Source: Morella rubra (Eukaryota; Streptophyta; Magnoliopsida; Fagales; Myricaceae). From it: a stretch of DNA of 64,000 nt. The notes beneath the pieces are model-generated. The model did not search any database and was not told the origin of the DNA. It saw nothing but the letters and a program-made list of their open reading frames with translations. The position numbers and the translations under genes were made by a program. This document shows positions 1 to 10,640 of the stretch, piece after piece (position 1 is the stretch's first letter; every line of letters starts with the position of its first letter). The stretch is taken from positions 10,756,764-10,820,763 of the forward strand of contig CM025852.1 of assembly GCA_003952965.2 (NCBI GenBank), given 5' to 3'.

Positions 1-158
1 GAGGGGTCTGGCTCTTTAACGATTATGTCCTTCTTATTGTGGGAACAATCTCAAAGATCATCGTTTGTTCAACCTCTCGAACCTAAGTTTTTGGACCAAC
101 TTTGGAAATTGAAAATCCAAGAGAGGCTGCAACTCCTTTTGTGGAAAGTGGCGACGAG
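1..158 (+). pseudogene. LINE-1 ORF2 segment 1: zf-RVT start
   Basis: The frame is open from base 1 (…SGSLTIMS…) to the hAT junction. It contains the motif FLDQLWKLKIQERLQLLLWK, typical of the region between reverse transcriptase and the zinc-binding zf-RVT domain in plant L1 ORF2. The related LINE at about 60.74 kb has the same arrangement (IWKLKVEHRLKLLLWK). The segment ends inside codon AGT, which is completed after the second hAT target duplication. Confidence 0.85.
151..158. repeat. hAT-1 target duplication, left copy
   Basis: GCGACGAG immediately before the terminal TAGGG. The identical 8 bases follow the other end at 5125-5132. Confidence 0.93.
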
Positions 159-360
159 TAGGGGTGATCAGAACCGAACCGCAGATCGGACCGAACCACA
201 AAACCGGACCGGTTTTATGGTTTTTACAAATAAAATCCGGTCCATTCTGGATCTGATTTTATAAACCGGATAATGCGGTCCAGTCCGGTCCAGGATTTTT
301 AAGAATGCGGTCCAGTCCGGTCCAGGATTTTTAAGAATGCGGTCCAGACCGGACTGGACC
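159..360. repeat. hAT-1 left terminal and subterminal region
   Basis: The terminal inverted repeat occupies roughly the first 18 bases. It is followed by closely spaced CGGTCC/GGACCG and CCGGACC motifs in both orientations, and by a 32-bp unit repeated about 2.7 times starting at 273, 305 and 337 (atgcggtcc…gatttttaaga). Such subterminal motif clusters are the usual binding sites of hAT transposases; that role is inferred here. Confidence 0.75.
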
Positions 361-394
361 GTATGGAATTCAAAAATTCCCCGGAACTCCCCCA

Positions 395-960
395 TCCCAA
401 CGCGTTACACCATTTTCGCCGCCTGCCTTCCCTTCCCGAGCCCCCCCCCCCCCTCACACGTTAGTTTTTTGTTTCCCCCCCCCCAAGGCCCCCAAGCCCC
501 AGCCCCCCCACGCGTTATGTTCCCCCCCCGGCCACGTTATGTTTTCCCCAGCCCCCCCCCCCCACACGTTATCTTTAAAAAAACAACAGCCTCCCACGTG
601 TTATCTTTAAAAAACAACACACTTAACCAAAAAAAAAAAAAACAGAAGAACGAAACATTAAACCAAATCTGGTTTACTTCTTCGTGCTCCCTCAGTCCCG
701 ACTCCCTCCCCACGCGAACGAAAGAAAACAAAACTGACTGCCCCCTCTGGCCTCCCTCCACCCCACGCTAAACAAAACCCACGCAGCCACGCCAGATCTG
801 CTCCAGTGCTCCCTCCTGACTGCCCCCTCCCCAGCGGCTAGCCCACGCCCACGCCCACACCCACGCCCACGCCCACGCCCACACCTACGGCCCCAGCCCC
901 CTCCCCAGGAGCAGCCACACCCACTGCCGCTGCCCACGCCCATGTATGTTAACCCTTAAC
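395..960 (+). promoter_or_regulatory. hAT-1 C-rich 5' leader with CACGTTAT-like motifs
   Basis: Long C runs alternate with six copies of a motif close to CACGTTAT, at about 401, 457, 509, 533, 564 and 595; the last two continue as ctttaaaa. From 842 to 885 there is a CCCACG/CCCACA hexamer array. The stretch lies between the left terminus and the transposase and probably holds its promoter and 5' leader. No clear TATA box or start site can be fixed. Confidence 0.45.
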
Positions 961-2451
961 AGATTTGTGAAAACCCACTTCGAAATTCGAATATTAACTC
1001 ATATATGTTGACAAATTTGTGCAAAGTTTAGTTTATATTTGAGTGCAGGTGATTGTTATTTTGTAGTGTATTGAAGTAACCCCTGATTAGATGATTTCAT
1101 TTATTTGATGTTGTTATATTTTCATTTAATAAGATTGGTAACAGATTCATATTAAATTTCTACGTAGGCCATATTAAATTTCTATGTACAGATAAGCTAA
1201 TTACTTGGGGGCAAAGTATACTCTAATTCGTTCCCTATGTTCAGTGGAATTCATTGTGTAATGTTAACAATTCATGTTTGATATCTTTTGTGATGTATTG
1301 TGGCCATTCCATATGTTTGCATATATTATTTATTTTAGGAATTAGTTAGGTTTGTTCAATGTCTTGATTAAATATGGTGGATTCACAATTTCACATGATT
1401 TTTACTTGTTTTTTTCTTCCTTGTAGATACTATGTCTCGTTCTCGTTCTCGTAATTGTTCGGATAATAGTGTTGATGCAATAAGATTAAGTTTAGAGGAT
1501 GAGGATATGATGGTTGAGGAGGAAGATGTTTCAGAAATTCCCCCACCAAGTAGTGAACCACCTAAACCAAAAAGAAATAATCAATCTATGGTTTGGTCTT
1601 TCTTTACAAAGAAGCATGTTGGTGACCCACCACGTCCTAGGGCATTTTGCAACTATTGTGATGTTGATTATGCTGCGGATGGAAATAGGAATGGGACAAA
1701 GAATATGTTGGACCATCTTACTAAATGTAAGAAAAACCCCAGTCAACTACCTCCAAAACAAGACAAGAGGCAAAAAACTTTAGCATATGAGAAGGGAGTT
1801 GAGGGTGATGAGAACCTTAGTAATTTGGTGTTGACAAAAAAGTTTGACCATAATCATGCTATAGCTGTTCGTCAAGCTTTGGCAGAGTTTCTTATTGTCG
1901 ATGAGCTTCCTTTCAGGATTGTAGAGTCTCCCCAATTTAGGAAGTTTATACGGATGTTAGAGCCTAGATTTCAAGTCCCATCTCGCATGACCATTGCTAA
2001 AACTTGTATGGACATTTTTAAAGATAAAAAAACATGGTTGAAGGGTATGATTAGGGCTTGTGATGGTAGAGTTTGTCTCACCACTGATGCTTGGACTTCG
2101 ATTCAGAATTTGAGCTATATGGTTGTCACTGCCCATTGGATTGACAAGGGTTGGAAATTACAGAAAAGAGTGATTAGTTTTCGTTTGATTGATAATCACA
2201 AAGGAGACACAATTGGGCACAAGTGGAGGAGTGTTTACATGATTGGGGAATTAAGAAGATTATGACCATCACAGTTGATAATGCGTCTTCAAATGATACA
2301 GCTATTGGTTACTTGAAGAGGCATCTACGAAGCAATGTCTTGAACGGTGTTTACATTCATATGAGATGTGCAGCGCATATTATGAATCTTGTGGTTGGTG
2401 ATGGGTTGAAAATAAATGATGATGCAATACAAGGGTTCGTGATGCCATTAG

Positions 2452-2547
2452 GTATGTATTTTTTTTTTCATTTCTTAATACTATGCATAATTCGTTTATT
2501 AAAAATTCGTTATTTCTCACAGTCATTTTTTTATGAAATGCAATTAG
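2452..2547 (+). other. hAT-1 transposase intron (96 bp)
   Basis: It starts GTATGT and ends CAATTAG. Joining ATT-AG to A-TAT-GTG gives I-R-Y-V, matching the relative at 57.03 kb, where the same codons lie together with no intron. Phase 2. Confidence 0.8.
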
Positions 2548-3656
2548 ATATGTGCAGTCTTCTCTTGCAAGGCTTATCAAGTTTAATCAATGTGTTGAAA
2601 AGGAGAGGATTGAATGTTCCAAGAGTCTGTGCCTTGATGTCTCCACTTGTTGGAACTCCACATATTTGATGTTGGATGTTGCTGAGAAGTATGAGTTTGC
2701 TTTTGATAGAATGGAGAGTGATGATGTTGATTATCTTCCTCATTTTACTGAAGGTGAATGTGGGAAGAGGAACTTGGGACCTCCAACAAAAGAGGACTGG
2801 ACAAAAATAAGGGTATTTTGCAAGTTTCTTGAACTCTTTTATGATGCTACTGTGCAATTTTCTGGTTCTTTGTATGTTACTTCGAATTCTTACTTCCATG
2901 GACTCTATGGAGTGTATTCTCATTTGTGTCGTTATTCACAAAGTACGGATCAAATATTAAAAGACATGGCTGATATTATGATGGCTAAGTATCAAAAATA
3001 TTGGAGGAGGAATGACAGGTTAAATTTGTTGATATTTATTGCAAATGTGATTGATCCAAGGTCTAACTTACAAATAGTGGGACAAATGGTGAGGTTGATG
3101 TATGGTGGAATAGAGGGAGAAAAGTTGGTGGTCAGTATAAGTGATTTGTTTCGTGCATTGTTTGATGAATATGCGTTGGGATTACCTCAGACTCAAGTGC
3201 ATTCAACTAGTAGTAGTGTGCCTCCTCCTCCAGTAGTTGCTTCTTCTGGCAGCAAGCAAACTTTATTTGAGGATTATTGGAGCACGGCTGTGTTGTTTGG
3301 AACATATTCATCAAGTCCTAGTGCAAACTTAGAAATTGATCGATATTTGGCTGATCCACTTGTTGCTCCAAACAAGAATTTTGATGTATTGAAATGGTAG
3401 AATAATAATGATTTACGATATCCCATCATTGCTAAGATTGCACGGGATGTATTGGCTATCCCTATCTCCACTGTGTCTTCAGAGTCCGCTTTTAGTACGG
3501 GGGGACGTATACTTGATCCATTTCGGAGTTCATTAGCTCCAGCGACTGTGGAGGCACTCGTTTGCACCCAAGATTGGTTGAGGCGTGCAGATGAAAAGGA
3601 ACCAATTAACATCAAAGAAACTTTGGATTGTATCAAGAGTTATGACATGGATTCTG

Positions 3657-3746
3657 GTAAATAAAATTTGTTTGTAATTTTAATTTACTTTACTTTTATT
3701 TATTTATTTTTAACATTTATTGACATTTAAAGTTTTAAACATGCAG
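3657..3746 (+). other. hAT-1 transposase last intron (90 bp)
   Basis: It starts GTAAAT and ends CATGCAG. It splits the codon after Asp-Ser and leads into a short last exon (3747-3808). The hAT at 54.8-58.7 kb has an intron at the same codon (58147-58239), so this one predates their split. Confidence 0.75.
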
Positions 3747-3808
3747 AAATAGCAAGTAATAGCACAGCAGCAAGCGAACTTGGGACATCAACCATTGGCA
3801 AGACTTAA

Positions 3809-4289
3809 AGAGAAAACTCATTTGTAACATTTGCAAGTTTTTTAGTTTGTTAATGTAATTGTTTATGCGTGTTTGATACATTTGTATTTTTAACTTATGG
3901 TGCTTAATTTTGTAAGATATTTGCAACTAATTTATTATCTTAAGTCTCATATACAATCAAAATTATTTCCTTTTCACGTTAACTTTACAATTCAATAATC
4001 ATATTAGAAATAATACCAACAATTTTTCCAACTTAAATAAGAATTATATGTCTTATAAAATATCACGTGCTATTTATTTATACATAATTGCTTGTTTTCA
4101 ATCCAATATAGTATATATGATACTATTCTAGCAGTTAATTTCTTAGTTCATATATCCTATATAACATTAGAAGAATAGAAACGATCAGTGATTAACAACA
4201 TCAATCTTATCTTCCCCAATAAATAGATGTTATATACTTATCTAGTGCAGGTTATATAGAAGAATAAAGAATTAGTAACATTTCCAGAC
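3809..4289. other. hAT-1 3' untranslated and spacer sequence
   Basis: AT-rich sequence after the transposase stop, with T-rich stretches and AATAAA-like sites. I see no gene in it. Confidence 0.6.
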
Positions 4290-4865
4290 AAATGAATTAA
4301 GTATTTAAATCTCTAAATGATTCACATTTTTAAGTCTTTAAATGAATTCATATATTTAAATTAATGAGCAAACTATGGTAGGAGTTAAATGAATTCACAT
4401 TTTTAAGTCTTTAAATAAATTCACATATTTAAATTAATGAGCAAACTATAGTAGGAGTTAAATGAATTCACATTTTTAAATTTAAATGAATTCACATATT
4501 TAAATTAATGAGCAAACTATATATAGTTAAATGAATTCATATTTTTAAAAATTTACATTTTAATTTAAATCAATTCACATATTTAAATTAATGAGCAAAC
4601 TATAGTAGTAGTTAAATATATTTTTAAGTATTTAAATGAATTTACATCTTTAAGTCTTTAAATGAATTCACATCTATAAGTTTTTAAATGAATTCACATC
4701 TTTAAATTAAAAAGCAAACTATGGTAGGAGTTAAATGAATTCACATTTTTAAATTTTTAAATGAATTTACATATTTAAATTAATGAGCAAACTATAATAT
4801 GAGTTAAATGAATTCACATTTTAAAATTAATGAGCAAACTATGGTAGGAGACTAGGAGTTTACAT
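4290..4865. repeat. hAT-1 AT-rich tandem repeat block
   Basis: A degenerate unit containing gagcaaacta and taaatgaattcacat recurs through the block. I count seven copies of the gagcaaacta part, near 4366, 4440, 4507, 4593, 4711, 4785 and 4829, at uneven spacing of about 45 to 120 bases. The unit lies just inside the right subterminal region. Confidence 0.8.
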
Positions 4866-4955
4866 TTTTTTTTTAATCTCAAAATTAAAAAATGTGTGTT
4901 GAGCATGAAAAAAAAAAACGAAAAAAAATGAAAAAAATTTAAAAAATTTGAAACC

Positions 4956-4983
4956 GGTCTGGACCACTTAAGTGGTCCAGACC
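4956..4983. repeat. 28-bp perfect palindrome in hAT-1 right subterminal region
   Basis: The two 14-base halves are exact reverse complements around CTTAAG. A second palindrome built on the same ACCACTT core lies about 35 bases downstream (near 5016-5035), followed by further GGTCC motifs up to the terminus. Confidence 0.85.
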
Positions 4984-5124
4984 AGACCGTTTAACAGCAG
5001 ACTGGACAGGACCGAACCACTTATAAGTGGTCCGGTCCGGTCCTCTATTTTAGTAGAACCGGAAATCCGGTCGGACCGCATTCCGGTCCAAAAATCGGAC
5101 CGAATTTCCGGTCCTGCAGCCCTA

Positions 5125-5132
5125 GCGACGAG
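5125..5132. repeat. hAT-1 target duplication, right copy
   Basis: GCGACGAG immediately after the terminal CCCTA; identical to 151-158. Removing one copy with the element restores the LINE frame. Confidence 0.93.
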
Positions 5133-5306
5133 TGCTCTTAGAACCCAGAGGGCACTAGGTAGGTGTAAAGGTAAGCGTTTACATTGTGAATCTAAGGAAG
5201 CTTTCGTTTTTCCTCTACGCAAATTCGCTCATGAGGACTCTCTACACCTTTTGGTCTCTTGTGATGTGGCTGATAAAGTGTGGAGAGAATCTGTATGGGC
5301 TATTTC
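5133..5306 (+). pseudogene. LINE-1 ORF2 segment 2: zf-RVT end
   Basis: The frame continues from segment 1 (SALRTQRALGRCKGK) through FAHEDSLHLLVSCDVADKVW, the His/Cys part of zf-RVT (compare TREHLFLGCSLSRILW in the 60-kb LINE). The upstream CPLC pair expected in the domain reads FPLR here, so the zinc site is damaged. The segment ends at ATTTC (5302-5306), the target duplication of the LTR retrotransposon. Confidence 0.85.
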
Positions 5307-5750
5307 TGTTACATACACGAGGTGGCTAGGAAGATTGGGGCTGTTGCAGAAAGGTAAAGGTCGAAGCTTTGGAAGAGATAGGCTGGGGCTTGCGATAATC
5401 GATGACCTTCGAGATTATTTAAGAAGTGTCAGATTCACTTCTGTTTAGTTGCCTTGGTTGAAGTTGTCGGCTGGGCCTTCATTTGGTTGTTCTTTATGTT
5501 AGTTGCTTTGTATTGTTTTTGGGCTTTATTATTTTCTTAGTTTGGGCTGAGCTTATTTCGGTCCATTACCATCATATCTGGCCCTGCTTAGTTACCAGGG
5601 TATATCTGTTTGGCTAGTTTATTCTCAAGGTATGCAGAAACTTGTATTGCGTTATTTTGTCTCTTTTGGGAGATTTGGAGGTTAGCTACCTCGAACTAAG
5701 CTGAATACCATCGAATGAAGTGAAATTTCATCTATTTCTAGTTTGTTACA
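5307..5750 (+). repeat. chromovirus left LTR
   Basis: It begins TGTTACATACACG and ends TTGTTACA. It is 444 bp and matches the right LTR over its full length. Confidence 0.92.
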
Positions 5751-5753
5751 ATT

Positions 5754-5766
5754 TGGTATCAAAGCG
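5754..5766 (+). promoter_or_regulatory. primer binding site, initiator tRNA-Met type
   Basis: TGGTATCAAAGC lies three bases after the left LTR and closely resembles TGGTATCAGAGC, complementary to the 3' end of initiator tRNA-Met. Confidence 0.85.
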
Positions 5767-6700
5767 GACAATCCATCCATGACTGACTGTAAAAGGTTGA
5801 ACCAGGCGCTGGATTCCTTGGCAGACATGAGGAAACAGGAGCTCCAACAGCAAAATCAGGAGGGTCTGCAGAAGGTGCAGGAGAATCAACAAGGAATTTT
5901 GGAAAATATAACCAAACAATTGGAGACACTTACCGCTGGGTTGCAAGCAGTGGTGCGAACCAAGTCCTTAGAGGTAGGAGAAACATTACACCCTGAATCT
6001 CGTGGACCCCAAAACAATTCAGATTCTGGAGGCATTTATTTGAAATCGATAAGGCTAGACTTTCCCAAATTTCATGGAGAAGACCCCACAGGATGGATTT
6101 ATCGAGCCAATCAGTTCTTTACATTTAATCAAACACAACCCACCCATCATATTTTGATTGCCTCATTTCATATGGAGGGCAAAGCATTAGTTTGGTTTCA
6201 GGAGGTGGAACAAACGGGTTCTATAACTAGCTGGGATGCCTTTACCAAGGCTATGCTTATGAGGTTCGGAACCCACACTTATGATGATCCTATGGAGAGT
6301 ATGATGAAATTGAGACAAACTTCTACTGTAGAGGAGTACAAAAGTCAATTTGAAGCACTAGCAAACAGACTTAAGGGGTTGGATGAGAGGTACAAATTAA
6401 GTTGCTTCTTAAGTGGGTTAAAGGATGAAATTAGGCTAATGGTGAGGATGTTAAATCCAACCAACATACATTCAGCTTATGGGCTCGTAAGGATGCAAGA
6501 AGAGAACCTAATGGTGAATAGGAGGAACAACAGACCAGCTATTATAACTGGATTTCAGCATACCAATAGTTGTCCTACTGCTGGAGGGGTGGGAGTTAAG
6601 CCTAAGATGCAAGTGCAAAAGATGTCCCCACAACAGATGAGAGAAAAGAGGGAGAAAGGTTTATTCTACTATTGCGATTCTAAGTGAAATCCACAGCACA
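5761..6700 (+). pseudogene. chromovirus gag region (fossil)
   Basis: A Gag capsid region: an N-terminal coiled-coil-rich part (QQQNQEGLQKVQENQQGI), then LDFPKFHGEDPTGWIYRANQ and the capsid core up to SFHMEGKALVWFQ and LSGLKDEIRLMV. These motifs are typical of plant chromovirus Gag. Confidence 0.85.
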
Positions 6701-6859
6701 AGTGCAACAGCCTCAAATTATTTGTAATGGAAGGACAAAAGGAGTTTGGGAACCTTAGTGAAGGGGAAGAGGAAACTGAAGAACATTTGGGTGGTGAGAC
6801 CCAAATTAAAGGTGCTAAGGAGGAGCTCAGCATATCATTGCATGCCATTTTGGGAGCTT

Positions 6860-9800
6860 GTACTCCAAAAACGATGAGGCTGAAGAGGAAGATCAACCAC
6901 CAAAAATTTTAATAGATAGTGGCAGCACTCATAACTTCCTTGATCCAAGGATTATGAAAGAAGCTAAACTTAAGGTGGATGTAAGTCAAAGGCCGGCAGT
7001 TACTATAGCCAATGGAGAGAAAATGAGAAGTGAAGGTCAATGTAAAAATGTGAAACTCAAGTTCCAAGGGCGTGAGTTTGTAATTGATGCACATGTATTA
7101 ATTCTCGGTGGATGTGATGTTGTTCTAGGGGTTCAATGGTTAAGTGCTCTTGGTTCCATTTTGTGGAATTTTAATGAACTAAACATGAAATTCAGTCACC
7201 ATGATCAGCAAGTATTATTGAAGGGATTGGTTTCCACTCATTTGGTGCATGATTCTTTGCGATTCAAAGGCAAAAATGGGAACAACGTGGACTAATTCTC
7301 CAACTGATTGGAGGAGATAATGGGCAGACTGTGGACATTGTAAAGGAAGGGGCAGTGGCTAAAATTCTGACTAGGTTTTCTGGGGTGTTTGATGAGCCAA
7401 AAGGGTTACACCCACAACGGACACATGACCATACTATCCTACTCAAAGAAGGTGTTCAACCCATAAGTGTGCAACCTTATAGGTATGCGTATTTTCAAAA
7501 GGATGAAATTGAAAGAATTGTGAAGGAGCTTTTACAAATAGGGGTGGTGAGACCCTCACAAAGCCCATTTTCATCCCCGGTACTACTAGTGCGTAAGGAT
7601 GATGGGAGTTGGAGGTCATGTGTGGACTATCGGGCTCTAAACCATGCTACTATCAATGACAAATTTCCTATTCCCGTGTGATGAGCTGAATGGTGCAAGG
7701 ATGTTCTCTAAGCTCGATGTACAATCTGGTTACCATCAGATTCGTGTTAAGGCTGAAGACATACCTAAAACGGCTTTCCGAACACAGGAAGGCCATTACG
7801 AGTTTCTAGTAATGCCCTTTGGGCTTACTAATGCTCCCTCTACGTTCCAAGCACTAATGAATGAGGTATTTTGACCCTATCTTCGAAAGTTCATTTTAGT
7901 GTTTTTTGAAGACATTTTGGTGTATAGTAAAGAAGAGGAGGAACATCTAAAGCATCTGGAAATTACTCTAAGCCTACTACAACAACATAGTTTATTTGCC
8001 AAAAGGTCGAAATGTCACTTTGCATGCAAGGAAATAGAGTTTTTAGGGCATCTAATTTCAAATCAAGGTGTACGGGCAGATCCTATGAAGTTGCAATCCA
8101 TGACAAATTGGCCCCTCCCGAAGAAAATCAAGTCCTTGAGAGGGTTCTTGGGCTTGATAGGTTACTACCGGAAGTTTATCAAAGGTTACGGGTCCATTGC
8201 AGCACCCTTAACACAGCTCTTAAAAAAGAATGGGTTTCATTGGACTGAGGCAGCCACTGAGGCTTTTCAGCAACTCAAGAAGGCAATGACTAATCCACCG
8301 GTATTAGCACTTCCAGATTTTACTAAGCCCTTTGTTATTGAATGTGATGCCTTTGGGGTGGGCATTGGTGCGGTTTTGATGCAAGAAGGGCAGCCCTTGG
8401 CATTTTTCAGTCAAGCATTGAAGGAGAGAATGATGGCAATGTCTACCTATGAAAGAGAGTTATTGGCTCTGGTCAGTGCCATTAAGAAATGGGGACCATA
8501 CTATTGGGTCAGACTTTTAAGGTCAAAACTGACCAGCAAAGTTTCAAGCATTTGTTGGAGCAAAAGGTAGGAACTCCACTCCAGCAAAAGTGGGTCACCA
8601 AGCTTCTTGAGTATGATTTTTTGGTCGAGTACAAGCAGGGTCGGGAGAATAGAGTTGCTGATGCTCTATCTAGAAAATATGAGACAATAGAGGAAATGGG
8701 AGAATTTAAAGCTATTTCATTTCCCATAGCTACATGGCTTGAAGATCTGAAGACAACTTCTGCACATGATATTCACCTCCAAGATTTACTGAACCAGCTA
8801 AGGGAAGGGAAATTTGATCCATTAAAATATACCTTGACTAATGGGATCCTCACCTACAAAGGGAGAATTAATATAGGTGACAACTCACCCCTCAAGGAAA
8901 AGATTTTTCAAATGGTTCATGATAGTCATGTTGGAGGACATGCTGGCTATGAAAAGACCTATCAGAGGTTGAAGAGAGATTTTTATTGGAAGGGTTTGAA
9001 GTGGGAAGTGAGGCACTATATTCGGCATTGCAGGATCTGCTAACAGAATAAGCACGAAAAGGTACTACCAGTAGGGTACTACAACCCTTACCTATTCCTA
9101 CTAAACCATGGCAAGACATTTCTATGGACTTTATTGATGGACTTCCCCCCTCTAAAGGTCACACTGTTATTTTTGTGGTAGTGGACAGATTCATAAAATA
9201 TAGCCATTTCATGGCACTTACCTACCCTTACACAACTAAGTCAGTAGCAGCAGTCTTCCTACAGATAGTATTTAAATTACATGGCCTACCCAACACTATA
9301 GTCTTAGACTGAGACCCTGTGTTCACAAGTAATTTTTGGAGAGAATTGTTTCGCATGCAGGGTACTCAACTCAACTATAGCACTGCCTATCATCCTCAAA
9401 CAGATGGGCAAACTGAGGCAATTAATAAGTGCATTGAATGCTATCTACGGTGTGTGATAGGTGACAAGCCCAAGGAATGGATGCAATTTCTCCCCCTAGC
9501 CGAATGGAGTTATAATACTAATTAGCACATGTCCACAAAATTATCTCCTTTCGAAGCTGTGTATGGCTATTCACCTCCTAGGTTACCAACCTATGAAGCT
9601 GGAACTACTACCGTGGCTGCTGTGGACACCGAGTTTCGCACCCGAGACTAGCTACTGCAACTCCTCCGTGAGAACCTCCAAAAAGCACAGAACAAGATGA
9701 AAAAATATGCTGATATTAACAGATCTGAAAGAGAATTTCAAGTTGGAGATTTAGTTCACCTCCGACTCCAACCGTATCGCCAACTTTCAGTTCGACAACG

Positions 9801-10160
9801 CCATAATATGAAGTTGTCTCCCCACTTCTATGGGCCGTTTGCTATCGTTGAGTGCATCAGAGTAGTGGCCTACCGCTTAGATTTACCCCCAAGAGCTCAG
9901 ATCCACCCGATGTTCCATGTTTCCCAACTTCAGAAACATTTGGGGCGTCGGGTGAACCCCCTACCCACTCTGCCATTGGTTGATTCTTCAAGTGCCATTC
10001 GTCCCGAGCCTCTCCACATCCTGGATCGTAGGATGGTGAGTTCGGGAAAAAAGCCCATCACTGAGGTGCTCGTCTAGTGGCAGGGACAGACCTCTAATGA
10101 CGCCGCTTAGGAACACCTCCAGCGTCTGTCTGAAGACTTTCCCCACCTTGTGGGCAAGGT
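6860..10160 (+). pseudogene. chromovirus pol region (fossil)
   Basis: Parts in order, approximate: aspartic protease 6895-7190 (ILIDSGSTHNFLDP), reverse transcriptase 7460-8030 ([27 protein letters not shown]), RNase H 8290-8680 ([16 protein letters not shown]), integrase zinc domain 8920-9050, integrase core 9124-9530 (TAYHPQTDGQTE), then a linker and C-terminal chromodomain about 9930-10160 (PMFHVSQL, EVLVQW). The region is broken and cannot code for a full polyprotein. Confidence 0.85.
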
Positions 10161-10163
10161 GTT

Positions 10164-10178
10164 TTAAGGGGAGGCCAT
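10164..10178 (+). promoter_or_regulatory. polypurine tract
   Basis: AAGGGGAGG lies directly upstream of the right LTR, where second-strand synthesis starts in this family. Confidence 0.8.
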
Positions 10179-10635
10179 TGTTACATACACGCGGCGGCTT
10201 AGAAGATTGGGGCTGCTGCAGAAGGGTAAAGGTCAAAGCTTTGGAGAGATAGGCTGGGGCTCGCGATAATCGGTGACCTTCAAGATTATTCAAAAAGTGT
10301 CAGATTCACTTCTGTTTAGTTGCCTTGGTTGAGGTTGTCGGCTAGGCCTTCATTTGGTTGGTCTTATGTTAGTTGCTTTGTATTATTTTTGGGCTTTGTT
10401 ATTTCCTTAGTTTGGGCTGAGCTTATTTCGGTCCATTACCATCAGATCTGGCCCTGCTTGGTCACCAGGGTATATCTGTTTGGCTAGTTTATTCTTACGG
10501 TGTGCAGAAACTTGTATTGCATTATTTTGTCTCTTTTGGGAGATTTGGAGGTTAGCTACCTCGAACTAAGCTGAATACCATCGAATAAAGTGAAATTTCA
10601 TACATAATTCTATATTCTATTTCTATTTTGTTACA
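10179..10635 (+). repeat. chromovirus right LTR
   Basis: It begins TGTTACATACACG after the purine tract and ends TTGTTACA, followed by target duplication ATTTC. It is 457 bp. Confidence 0.92.
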
Positions 10636-10640
10636 ATTTC

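Larger units (their letters stand above)
1432..3808 (+). pseudogene. hAT-1 transposase (BED finger, RNase H-like core, hAT dimerisation), broken
   Basis: This would cut and rejoin the element's ends in the nucleus. The ATG at 1432 follows a T-rich splice acceptor (ends 1426), so an intron in the 5' leader is likely. In order: an acidic N-terminus; a BED zinc finger around residues 55-105 (VWSFFTKK…CNYC…HLTKCKK); the core with LTTDAWTS, TVDNASSNDT and MRCAAHIMNLVV; and the C-terminal dimerisation block YPIIAKIARDVLAIPISTVSSESAFS. Exons are 1432-2451, 2548-3656 and 3747-3808, the last ending TIGKT-stop. Damage: a one-base frameshift near 2218-2223, another near 2431, and TAG at 3398-3400 where the family has a second Trp (LKWW). 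Full length would be about 720 residues, normal for RICESLEEPER-type proteins. Confidence 0.88.
159..5124 (+). mobile_element. hAT-1: RICESLEEPER-type hAT DNA transposon, defective
   Basis: The element starts TAGGGGTGATCAG and its other end reads TAGGGCTGCAGG on the minus strand, an imperfect terminal inverted repeat. It is flanked by an exact 8-bp duplication GCGACGAG (151-158 and 5125-5132), as hAT transposases make. It carries one transposase gene with a BED zinc finger and hAT dimerisation domain, GC-rich subterminal arrays of GGTCC motifs at both ends, and an AT-rich tandem-repeat block near the 3' end. It sits inside the LINE-1 coding sequence. The perfect TSD suggests insertion that is not very old, but the transposase has two frameshifts and one nonsense codon, so the element cannot now move itself. 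Confidence 0.93.
5307..10635 (+). mobile_element. Ty3/Gypsy chromovirus fossil, Reina-like
   Basis: An LTR retrotransposon fossil of 5.3 kb with both LTRs, a primer site matching initiator tRNA-Met, a polypurine tract, and an exact 5-bp target duplication ATTTC (5302-5306 and 10636-10640). Gag and Pol parts are in the chromovirus order: protease, reverse transcriptase, RNase H, integrase, then a C-terminal chromodomain. Small size, LTRs of about 450 bp and a protease of the DSGSTHNF type point to the Reina lineage. The coding part is broken at roughly ten places. The LTRs differ by about 6% by eye, which at common plant rates suggests a few million years, or more in a slow-evolving tree. It lies in the LINE-1 coding sequence. 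Confidence 0.92.

Noticed and set aside
842-885. CCCACG array as telomere-like repeat
   Set aside because: Plant telomere repeat is CCCTAAA; this is an imperfect hexamer confined to hAT-1.
337-943. Pro- and Gly-rich open frames over the C-rich leader
   Set aside because: They are translations of C runs and the CCCACG array inside hAT-1.
4972-5448. 158-codon open frame as a gene
   Set aside because: It runs through the hAT end, the LINE piece and into the chromovirus LTR; only the LINE part is real coding sequence.
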